From positions 293 through 6,054 of the forward strand of contig DKKP01000181.1 of the NCBI GenBank assembly GCA_002455335.1: a stretch of DNA of 5,762 nt, written 5' to 3'. Below, piece by piece: positions 1 to 5,535 of this stretch (the first letter of the stretch is position 1; each line of letters starts with the position of its first letter). Under the pieces are notes generated by a model. It was given only the letters and a program-made list of their open reading frames with translations, was not told the DNA's origin and made no database searches. Source of the DNA: Anaerolineales bacterium UBA6663. Lineage in GTDB: Bacteria > Chloroflexota > Anaerolineae > Anaerolineales > UBA6663. A program made the translations under genes and the position numbers.

Positions 1-10
1 GGTTGTATTT

Positions 11-20
11 TACGTACGTA
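11..20. repeat. 10-bp self-complementary tacgtacgta
   Basis: A perfect 10-base palindrome touches the outer end of the large palindrome and shares its bases 19-20. It lies just downstream of the VWA gene at the window edge. It could be part of the same repeat element or chance; nothing else recognisable is seen in bases 1-18. Confidence 0.35.
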
Positions 21-65
21 CAGCGTGGAGCGCAGGGCGCTCTACGCCCTGCGCTCCACGCTGTA
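19..65. repeat. Perfect 21-bp palindrome at the 3' end of the VWA gene
   Basis: The arms at 19-39 and 45-65 are exact reverse complements around a 5-base loop (ctcta, 40-44). On the minus strand the element reads as 7-base units: acagcgt, ggagcgc, agggcgt, agagcgc, followed by the same pattern inverted. The first arm on the minus strand is translated: it encodes the last seven residues of the VWA protein (YSVERRA), and the loop supplies its TAG stop (42-44). No T-run follows on either strand, so it is not a canonical intrinsic terminator, although the hairpin could still stabilise the mRNA 3' end or slow polymerase. It shares the 12-mer cgctctacgccc (38-49) with the palindrome near 5495-5535. 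It is probably a dispersed intergenic repeat family, which is an inference. Confidence 0.85.
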
Positions 66-1850
66 TGTCCTTCGACTGAACTCGCGCGCGAACGTCACAA
101 GCTCGGCCCAGTCGCGGATGCTGTGGATCGACCAGCCTTCCGTCTGGGCGCGGATCAGGGCCTTGTCCTTGGCCCAGTTGCCGTAGTTCAACACAAGCGT
201 GCCGCCCGCGCGGCCAGCGGCGAGCGCCTGGCGCGCGACGTCCCAACCCGAGTTGCCACGCTCGTCGTTATCGAACATCGTCGTCACGCCGTCGTCCGAG
301 ATCACCAGGACGTGCACGGGCTTGTCGCGTTTGGTGCGCGCCGCTGTGGTGTCGCGCAGGATGTGGATCGGGAAGGCCGTGCCGCCGCCGAAGTAACCGG
401 TCAGCACGCGCAATACGGCCTTCTCGTCGCGCACGAAACCCGGCGTGGTCAAGAACTGGTTCTTGCCGCTCCACAGGGTCGCCTGCACGCGCGCGCCGGC
501 CCTGAACGCCGAGAGCGCGATGATCGCGCCGGCCAACGTCAGGTGAGACACCGAGTGCTGCGGGTTGGGCATCGAGCCCGAGCAGTCGACGTACAGATCC
601 AGATCGATCGGATCGCGGTGCGGGCTGTCGCCCGGCTGCTCGCCCCAGACGCGCTGCACGGTCGTCATGCCCGGGATCACACGCGGGCTGACGATGGCCG
701 ACTCGAGCCAGTCGACCCGGTCGAGCGGCTGGCCAATGTCCCAGGTCTCGACGCCTTCCGGCAGCGGATCGGCGGCGGCCGGGCTCTCGCGGGCCGGGTA
801 CTTGATCAGATGCGGCAACGCCCGCTCGCGGTAATAACGTACGGCCAGCTCGTGCTGATCGAGTGGAAGCCCCATCGAGCGCAGGATCTCGCCGAACTCG
901 AACGGCTGGCGGGCCTGGCCGGCGCGCGCGTCCTTTGTCGCCCGCGCACGGGCCGGCTTCCCGTTGGGGTCGTCGAGGGCATCGCCCAGCCCGGTAAGCT
1001 CGGGGTCGTCGGCCGGGTGCCCCATGTCGTCGAACTCGTCCTCATCGAAGGCTGTCAGGCCGGAGGGGATCTGATCGCTCCCGCGCCCGGTCGCGCCGAG
1101 GTCGTTGATCGACTTGAGCCAACTCGCCTTCTGGCTCTCGTCGTCGTTGAGATAGGGGTAGCACAACACCGCGAACTTGCCGGCGCCGCGCATCCAGTCG
1201 CGAGCATAGTGGCGCACCAGCCGCGCGCCGAGACGGGCGTCGCCTTCGAAATGGGTCACGATTTTCTGCGCCTCGGGCTGGTCGCCTTCGGCCGGCGCCG
1301 TGACCGTGATGTCGCGGCCAGGCTCAGTCAGCGCGCCGCGCGGCATCCCCCACAGGATCTCGTAGATGCGCATGTAGAAGCGCCAGAGTTGGGTCGTGTC
1401 GTTGCCCGTGCGCAGGGCCTGATAGACCTCGGCCATGCGCAGCCCCGAGCTGCGCTGCAGGCGATCGTTGATCAGTAAATCGGCATACAGATTCGCGACG
1501 AGCGGTGCGTACGCCGTGAGCGCCGGCAGGCCGCGACGGATGCGCGACAGCATACGCGCGTGATCGCCGAGATCAGCCGGCACGAGGATGTGGTGCCCGA
1601 TCTCATGCGCGAGTATCTCTACGGCGTAGCTGTTGAGACCGAGCGCCGCCACCTGGGCCAGATCGACCACGACGGCCTGATCGGTGAGCCGGATCATGGC
1701 GAAAGAGCCGGTGAGGCCTTCAGCCTGGGCGGCCTCCGGAGTGTCGCACCAGAGCGGGTTCGACAACCGCGTGTAGCGGCTCCAGAGGTTGAGCGCGCCG
1801 GGCCAGGCGGCCTGCCAGTCTGCGCGCAGCCGGCTCAGATCCTGGCTCAT
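42..1850 (-). CDS. VWA-domain protein with N-terminal HExxH metallopeptidase-like domain
   Basis: This 602-residue protein is probably the adaptor partner of the AAA+ ATPase encoded upstream. The N-terminal region resembles DUF2201-type metallopeptidase-like domains: HEIGHH gives H82, E83 and H86, followed by N120-x3-D124-x3-N128, where D124 may be a third metal ligand. An acidic linker lies around residues 265-295. The C-terminal VWA domain starts near residue 415 and has a complete metal-binding (MIDAS) set: DCSGS (D422, S424, S426), T491 after GGG, and D519/D520 in VISDDG. There is no signal peptide or membrane segment, so it is expected to be cytoplasmic. The start is fixed by an ATGA overlap with the GNAT stop; the ribosome site is weak (aaagag), consistent with translational coupling. 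The last seven codons and the TAG stop lie inside a palindromic repeat, so the C-terminus may be a late addition. The VWA call is firm; peptidase activity is uncertain. Confidence 0.93.
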   Translation of the reverse strand: MSQDLSRLRADWQAAWPGALNLWSRYTRLSNPLWCDTPEAAQAEGLTGSFAMIRLTDQAVVVDLAQVAALGLNSYAVEILAHEIGHHILVPADLGDHARMLSRIRRGLPALTAYAPLVANLYADLLINDRLQRSSGLRMAEVYQALRTGNDTTQLWRFYMRIYEILWGMPRGALTEPGRDITVTAPAEGDQPEAQKIVTHFEGDARLGARLVRHYARDWMRGAGKFAVLCYPYLNDDESQKASWLKSINDLGATGRGSDQIPSGLTAFDEDEFDDMGHPADDPELTGLGDALDDPNGKPARARATKDARAGQARQPFEFGEILRSMGLPLDQHELAVRYYRERALPHLIKYPARESPAAADPLPEGVETWDIGQPLDRVDWLESAIVSPRVIPGMTTVQRVWGEQPGDSPHRDPIDLDLYVDCSGSMPNPQHSVSHLTLAGAIIALSAFRAGARVQATLWSGKNQFLTTPGFVRDEKAVLRVLTGYFGGGTAFPIHILRDTTAARTKRDKPVHVLVISDDGVTTMFDNDERGNSGWDVARQALAAGRAGGTLVLNYGNWAKDKALIRAQTEGWSIHSIRDWAELVTFAREFSRRTYSVERRA

Positions 1851-2362
1851 GGCTCTTTCGCTGGCGCTCGCACCACCATCAGGTGATAGCCGTTGCGCAT
1901 CTCGACCTTGCGAAACCCGCAGCGCTCATACAGGGTCAGCGCCGGGTTCTGGGGGTGAACCGTCAGTGCCACTTGTTCGACGCCGGCCCGCCAGGCCCGC
2001 GACAGCGTTTCTGGCATCAGGCGACTGCCGATGCCCTGATGCTGGTATTCGGGCTGGAGCGCGATCCCAAGCTGAGGCGTCTTCTCATCGATCGAGGCCA
2101 GCCCCACGCCAGGCGGGAGCACCCGCAGCCAGCATGCGCCGGCGTCTTTTCCGTCGACGATCGCCACGACGCCGAGATCGCCGGGCCTGCCCCAGTGCTC
2201 GGCGTAGATGCGCACGCCCGGGTGGTCGAGCACCTCGCGCGGGCGCAGGCCGGCCGGCGGCGGATCCCACAGCGCGATGTGCAGCCAGTCCCAGATGATC
2301 TTCTGATCGGATTCAACGAGTGGGCGAAACGATATCGTTCTGTCGGAGTGTGTCTGCGTCAT
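1847..2362 (-). CDS. GNAT-family N-acetyltransferase
   Basis: This 171-residue protein has the single-domain GNAT fold that transfers an acetyl group from acetyl-CoA to an amine; the substrate cannot be told from sequence. Motif A is visible as LGIALQPEYQHQGIGSRLM around residues 98-116, with the acetyl-CoA pyrophosphate loop Q107-H-Q-G-I-G112. Motif B follows as NPALTLYERCGF (residues 139-150), including the usual Y145 and the C-terminal GF turn. I chose the ATG at 2362 because it overlaps the stop of the upstream gene as ATGA, while the 49 residues in front of it in the open frame are arginine-rich and lie over the end of that gene. Its own stop overlaps the VWA start in the same way. It may acetylate a component or target of the neighbouring ATPase-VWA system, or be a passenger in the operon. 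Confidence 0.92.
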   Translation of the reverse strand: MTQTHSDRTISFRPLVESDQKIIWDWLHIALWDPPPAGLRPREVLDHPGVRIYAEHWGRPGDLGVVAIVDGKDAGACWLRVLPPGVGLASIDEKTPQLGIALQPEYQHQGIGSRLMPETLSRAWRAGVEQVALTVHPQNPALTLYERCGFRKVEMRNGYHLMVVRAPAKEP

Positions 2363-3354
2363 ACCGCCACCAGTTTGATTTTGTACGACCACGCTATCAC
2401 GACGGCGACGGTGTCTTCGAAGCGCGCGCTGCTGAGTGAATCGGCCAATGGGGGCAGGACCCCACGACGTTTGTCGACCTGGAAGGCGCCGTCGGTCTTG
2501 AGCGACCATGAGCGATCAGACGACTTCTCGCGCGGAACGGCTCCGGGGTGAACGGGCATGAGCGTCGCGCCGAAGGCGTCGGCGCTGAGCCTCCAGGCCC
2601 GCTCGCCCTCGGCCACGAGCAGCCCCTGGGAATCGGCGACGACGCGCGGCAACGATAGGAAGGGCCCACCGTGGCCGCGAAAACCGCCCGCCTCGCCCAT
2701 CACGCGGATATCGGTCTGGCGCGGATGGCCCGGTTGATGCCAGCGGCCCGCGCGAAACGCCTTCAGGGCCTCGGCCACGGTGTCTTGCGCAGGCAGGCCC
2801 AGCACCGAGCGGGCGAGCGGCTCAGCGAGCGTCTCGCAGGCCGCCAGCGCGCTCGCGCGGAAGTGAGCCATGCCCTCCCGCCAGGCTGCCACCTGGCCGG
2901 CGCGCAGCAGCGCATCGACGTCGCCGGTCTGCACGCAGGCGGCGGATTGCAGCAGGCCCGCCATCCACTCCATCACGCCGGCGCCCGGCGTTTGTTCGAG
3001 GTTGTAGGCCGCGTTGCTGAGCGCGCTGGCGACGCGCGCCGGGTCGATCGCCACGAAGAGGCCGAGCTTCGGGAGCAGATCCGACCAGGCCAGCGGGACG
3101 GCGCCTGAGCGCGCGCGCGGGCCGAGCAGGTCCTGGCGGAACAACTCGAGCGCGAGGTCGTAGAGCGCCTCGACAATGAGGGCCGCGCGCTCAGGCCGGT
3201 CCAACGTTGCGGCTTCGACGACGGGCTCGACCGAGTGGCGCAAGACGTTCAAGAACGCGTCACCATCCAGTCGCGGGCGCGAGAAGCGAACCGCGGCGAA
3301 GGCGCTGTTGAAGCGATCGCGTCGGGCGGCGAGTTGCTCGGTGAAGACGCTCAT
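2359..3354 (-). CDS. Hypothetical protein, helical front and beta-rich tail, MoxR-VWA-associated
   Basis: I do not recognise this 331-residue protein. Residues 1-200 are Ala/Leu-rich and look all-helical, with stretches such as RAALIVEALYDLALELF (residues 56-72). From about residue 220 the composition changes to short strand-like segments separated by Gly and charged turns (GPFLSLPRVV, GLLVAEGERAWRLSADAF, DTVAVVIAWSYKIKLVAV), resembling one or two beta-propeller-like blades. There is no signal peptide, transmembrane helix or obvious catalytic motif. The ATG at 3354 follows the upstream stop by 2 bp; the open frame extends to 3678 but that part covers the SnoaL-like gene. The 3' end overlaps the GNAT start by 4 bp. 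Its place between ATPase and VWA genes suggests a structural or substrate-binding third component. The system assignment is inference; that it is a real gene is well supported by gapless packing. Confidence 0.82.
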   Translation of the reverse strand: MSVFTEQLAARRDRFNSAFAAVRFSRPRLDGDAFLNVLRHSVEPVVEAATLDRPERAALIVEALYDLALELFRQDLLGPRARSGAVPLAWSDLLPKLGLFVAIDPARVASALSNAAYNLEQTPGAGVMEWMAGLLQSAACVQTGDVDALLRAGQVAAWREGMAHFRASALAACETLAEPLARSVLGLPAQDTVAEALKAFRAGRWHQPGHPRQTDIRVMGEAGGFRGHGGPFLSLPRVVADSQGLLVAEGERAWRLSADAFGATLMPVHPGAVPREKSSDRSWSLKTDGAFQVDKRRGVLPPLADSLSSARFEDTVAVVIAWSYKIKLVAV

Positions 3355-3356
3355 CG

Positions 3357-3824
3357 TCAATGCGTGGCCATGTAGGACGTGAGGCGCGCGCGGACGTTCT
3401 GCCGCACCTGCGCCCGGAGCGGCGGCAGCCACGTCGCCAGCCAGCCGGCGAAGCCCATGGCCTGCACCATCCAGCGCGAGAAGTCGAATGAGTCGACGTG
3501 CTCGACGATCAGGCCGTCGTGGAACGTGAAGCGGGCGTCGATGACGTTGTGCACCGGCCGGCCGGTCGACGAGAGTGTGTAGCGCGCCTCCCAACGGCAA
3601 CGGCCTGTGGCGTCGTCGGCGGTGATGTCGCCGAACGTCACAAGCAGGTCTTTGGCGTTGCTGGTCAGCATGCGCCACATCGCCGTCAACTCTTTGTAGT
3701 TGAGCCGACCAAAAGCCGGATCCTCGAACGTGGCCATCGGGCTGTAGCAGGCGTTCATGGCGTCGCTGTTGTACCGCGCGAACGCCGAGTACAACCGTTC
3801 GATCAGGGCCTCATTGGGATGCAT
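3357..3824 (-). CDS. SnoaL-like / NTF2-superfamily protein
   Basis: This 155-residue protein has the size and layout of the SnoaL/ketosteroid-isomerase-like (NTF2) alpha+beta cone fold. It opens with helix NEALIERLYSAFARYN (residues 4-19), then ACYSPMATFEDPAFGR (25-40), a common early segment of the family, and the central strands CRWEARYTL and HNVIDARFTFHDGLIVEHVDSFDFSRW (about 92-118). The C-terminal tail (about 119-155) is helical and basic. Family members include enzymes such as isomerases and cyclases as well as simple ligand-binding proteins, so no reaction can be assigned. The ATG at 3824 is preferred over the upstream in-frame start at 3881, because it has a purine-rich ribosome site and the protein then begins at the usual point, and because the upstream extension would run through the palindrome. 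The gene ends 2 bp before the next start. Confidence 0.88.
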   Translation of the reverse strand: MHPNEALIERLYSAFARYNSDAMNACYSPMATFEDPAFGRLNYKELTAMWRMLTSNAKDLLVTFGDITADDATGRCRWEARYTLSSTGRPVHNVIDARFTFHDGLIVEHVDSFDFSRWMVQAMGFAGWLATWLPPLRAQVRQNVRARLTSYMATH

Positions 3825-3827
3825 GCT

Positions 3828-3833
3828 CTCCTC
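3828..3833 (-). promoter_or_regulatory. Ribosome binding site of the SnoaL-like gene
   Basis: The minus strand reads agaggagagc directly before the ATG at 3824. GAGGAG is the clearest Shine-Dalgarno-like sequence in the window, although its spacing of 3 bases is short. It supports the internal start rather than the one at 3881. It begins only 3 bases after the end of the large palindrome (3837), so folding of that hairpin could affect access. Confidence 0.55.
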
Positions 3834-3836
3834 TAT

Positions 3837-3893
3837 GGCGAAGTACGCCTGGGGCGGAGTAGCTAAGCTGCTCCGCCCCACCCGTACTTCGCC
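3837..3893. repeat. Long near-perfect palindrome between the ATPase and SnoaL-like genes
   Basis: The 23-base arms at 3837-3859 and 3871-3893 are reverse complements except for two adjacent positions, and are separated by an 11-base spacer (tagctaagctg). The outer pairing block is ggcgaagtacg (11 bp) and the inner block tggggcggag (10 bp). The transcript would form a strong hairpin with a small symmetrical GG/GG internal loop. It starts on the last base of the ATPase TAG stop (3893-3895) and fills nearly the whole 68-bp gap. No T-run follows in the direction of transcription, and a ribosome site comes directly after it, so a standard terminator is unlikely. mRNA processing, stability control or a dispersed repeat are better explanations. 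It shares the octamer gtggggcg with the palindrome at 5495-5535. Confidence 0.88.
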
Positions 3894-5473
3894 TATTTAT
3901 AGGTCAGCCAGCGCAGGTAATTCGTGTAGCGCTGATGCAGGTACTTCAACTTGAGCAGATCGTCGTAGAGGTGGCCGTAGAGCTTGCGGCCCTTGGCCTG
4001 CTCGCCGATGTTGCGCTCGATCGCGGCCAGGCGTCGACGCACCTCGGCCTCGCTGAGCCCGTCGAGGCCGAGCTCGAATTCGGCCTGCAACGCGCCGACC
4101 GGGTCGTTCGCATCGAGGCCAAGCCTGTCGAACTCGGCGCAGGCGCTGTCGAACAGCTTGCGGATCCAGCCGATCCGGTCCGCCTTGAAGACGATGTTCT
4201 CGGGGCGCTCGAAGAACGCGGCGTCGAGGTCGGGCACGAGTTTGTCGTGCAGCGTGAAGGGCAGAATCTGGCGCAGATCATCGAGCGAGACGATCCGCTC
4301 ACCGCGGAAATAGGCCAGCGCCTTGGCAAAGGTCAGGATCGTCAGCAGCGCGCGCACCGAGAGGCCATTGCGCGTCTGTGTGCCGAGGTCACGCAGGCGA
4401 TCCTTGCCGGTTTCGCCGGCGGTCAGGGCGCCCCAGTCGGCGGCGGCCAGCTTGGCCACGTCCTTGGTCTTGTACTCGAGTTGATCGGCCGCCGTCTCCA
4501 GGAACTCGAACTGGCTGACGAAGAACTCGAGCCTGCGCCGCACGGGAACGGGCAGCGCCACGGCGCGGATCTCGCGGCCCAGCTGGTCGATCTCACTTTC
4601 GGTGAACGTGATCGCGGCCGGCATGAGCGACTCGGGCTTGTAGTTCTGCTCGATGCGGTCGATCAGGTTCTGGAGGAAGCGCGTGTTGAACGGCAGTGCG
4701 CGCACGACCACGTCGATGCGGTCGCGCAGGGCCTCGATCACCTGGTAGGTGCCACCGCCGGCATCGTCGTTGGCCGTCAGATACCAGGCCGACTCGGGTG
4801 ACTCGTAGATCTGGTCCAGGATCTCGGCGTAGTTGTCGCCCATGAGCGTCAGCAACGCCGACTGGGTGCGGGTCGGGATGCGGTTGTACTCGTCGATGAT
4901 CTTGACCCGCAGCGACAGCCACTTCCGCCAGGCGATGCGGATCGAGTCCATGCTGTCCGCGTTGACCAGGTCCGCCGGCAGTGGGTTGCCGAGCAGGTCG
5001 GCGATGGTCATCTGCGGCTGGCCGTGCTGCATCGACCGGCGCACGTCGGAGAGCGAGTAGCCGGCGAGCAGGCCCATGAGGATGGCGCTCGCGGTCTTGC
5101 CGCGGCCCGGGCCGCCGACCAGCAGACAGCGCTTGCGCACGGCGAAGTTGAGCAGCGGCAGCAGCACGAACGACGAGTAGCTCTGGCCGGAGGGCAACGT
5201 GAAGGTCGTCTTGGTGTCGCCAAGCGTGAACGTCGTAGCGGGGCCGTCGTTGTACTCGATGTCGTAGTACGGGCTGATGATCGCGTTGTTGACGATCCAG
5301 AAATACGCCTGCCGCAGCTTCTCGTCGAGCGCGACGGTGCCTGTCGCGGTCACCGTGCCCGTCGTTGCAGGGCCCTCGTACAGAGCCGCCACATCGAAGC
5401 CTTGCTGAGCCTCCTGTTGGGGGCTGGGGTTCGTGGGCGCGGCCGAGACGTGTTGCAGCAGCTTGTTCAACAT
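3893..5473 (-). CDS. MoxR-type AAA+ ATPase
   Basis: This 526-residue protein is a AAA+ ATPase of the MoxR type, expected to use ATP hydrolysis in the cytoplasm for chaperone-like remodelling with a VWA partner. Walker A is GGPGRGKT (residues 120-127), Walker B is KIIDEYNRIP (D194, E195), sensor 1 is N235 in YLTANDD, arginine-finger candidates are R250 and R252 in ALRDRID, and sensor 2 is probably R374 in LSVRALL at the start of the helical lid. It is longer than a minimal MoxR protein (about 320 residues): there is a Pro/Gln-rich N-terminal stretch, a beta-like segment at about residues 35-100, and about 115 helical, charged residues after the lid. The ATG at 5473 has no clear ribosome site but sits just after a -10-like hexamer. 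All catalytic motifs are intact. The matching VWA gene lies three genes downstream. Confidence 0.95.
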   Translation of the reverse strand: MLNKLLQHVSAAPTNPSPQQEAQQGFDVAALYEGPATTGTVTATGTVALDEKLRQAYFWIVNNAIISPYYDIEYNDGPATTFTLGDTKTTFTLPSGQSYSSFVLLPLLNFAVRKRCLLVGGPGRGKTASAILMGLLAGYSLSDVRRSMQHGQPQMTIADLLGNPLPADLVNADSMDSIRIAWRKWLSLRVKIIDEYNRIPTRTQSALLTLMGDNYAEILDQIYESPESAWYLTANDDAGGGTYQVIEALRDRIDVVVRALPFNTRFLQNLIDRIEQNYKPESLMPAAITFTESEIDQLGREIRAVALPVPVRRRLEFFVSQFEFLETAADQLEYKTKDVAKLAAADWGALTAGETGKDRLRDLGTQTRNGLSVRALLTILTFAKALAYFRGERIVSLDDLRQILPFTLHDKLVPDLDAAFFERPENIVFKADRIGWIRKLFDSACAEFDRLGLDANDPVGALQAEFELGLDGLSEAEVRRRLAAIERNIGEQAKGRKLYGHLYDDLLKLKYLHQRYTNYLRWLTYK

Positions 5474-5479
5474 GGCGGG

Positions 5480-5485
5480 ATTGTA
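5480..5485 (-). promoter_or_regulatory. Possible -10 element for a leaderless ATPase transcript
   Basis: The minus strand has TACAAT, five of six bases matching the TATAAT consensus, ending 6 bases before the ATG at 5473. No Shine-Dalgarno sequence lies between them, so a transcript starting at or next to the ATG would be leaderless. No convincing -35 hexamer is seen at the usual distance; that place is occupied by the palindrome. The call rests on one short AT-rich match in GC-rich sequence. Confidence 0.3.
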
Positions 5486-5494
5486 CAGGCGATT

Positions 5495-5535
5495 GAGCGT
5501 GGGGCGTTCGCTCTACGCCCCACGCTCTACGCCTC
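5495..5535. repeat. Heptamer-built palindrome upstream of the ATPase gene
   Basis: Perfect 12-bp arms at 5495-5506 and 5516-5527 (gagcgtggggcg and its complement) enclose a 9-base spacer. On the minus strand the element reads as 7-base units: gaggcgt, agagcgt, ggggcgt, agagcga, then inverted acgcccc and acgctca. As a result ctctacgcc recurs 14 bases apart (5511 and 5525). The first unit starts inside the TGA stop (5534-5536) of the NmrA-like gene. The 12-mer at 5509-5520 is identical to 38-49 in the palindrome ending the VWA gene. There is no T-run after the hairpin, so at most it is a weak terminator for the upstream gene. Confidence 0.8.

Noticed and set aside
19..65. Intrinsic terminator
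   Set aside because: The hairpin is strong but no T-run follows on either strand; the same holds for the palindromes at 3837-3893 and 5495-5527.
3..1478. 491-codon open frame on the plus strand
   Set aside because: It lies antisense to the VWA gene, is rich in Arg/Ala/His/Gly with no domain pattern, and runs through the palindrome. Long antisense frames are common in GC-rich DNA.
2363..2509. N-terminal extension of the GNAT protein
   Set aside because: These 49 residues are Arg-rich and lie over the upstream gene; the ATGA overlap at 2359-2362 is the better start.
1883..2551. 222-codon plus-strand frame
   Set aside because: It is antisense to the GNAT gene and the end of the unrecognised gene, with no recognisable motif; the opposite strand has clear GNAT motifs.
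3355..3678. N-terminal extension of the 331-residue protein
   Set aside because: The extension is Arg/His-rich and overlaps the SnoaL-like gene in another frame; the ATG at 3354 fits the 2-bp spacing.
3935..4801. 288-codon plus-strand frame
   Set aside because: It is a mirror of the ATPase gene with Glu/Leu/Val-rich sequence and no domain; the minus-strand frame has complete AAA+ motifs.
5495..5535. CRISPR or telomere-like array
   Set aside because: There are only a few 7-base units with no spacers, and they turn into an inverted copy, so this is a palindrome built from heptamers.
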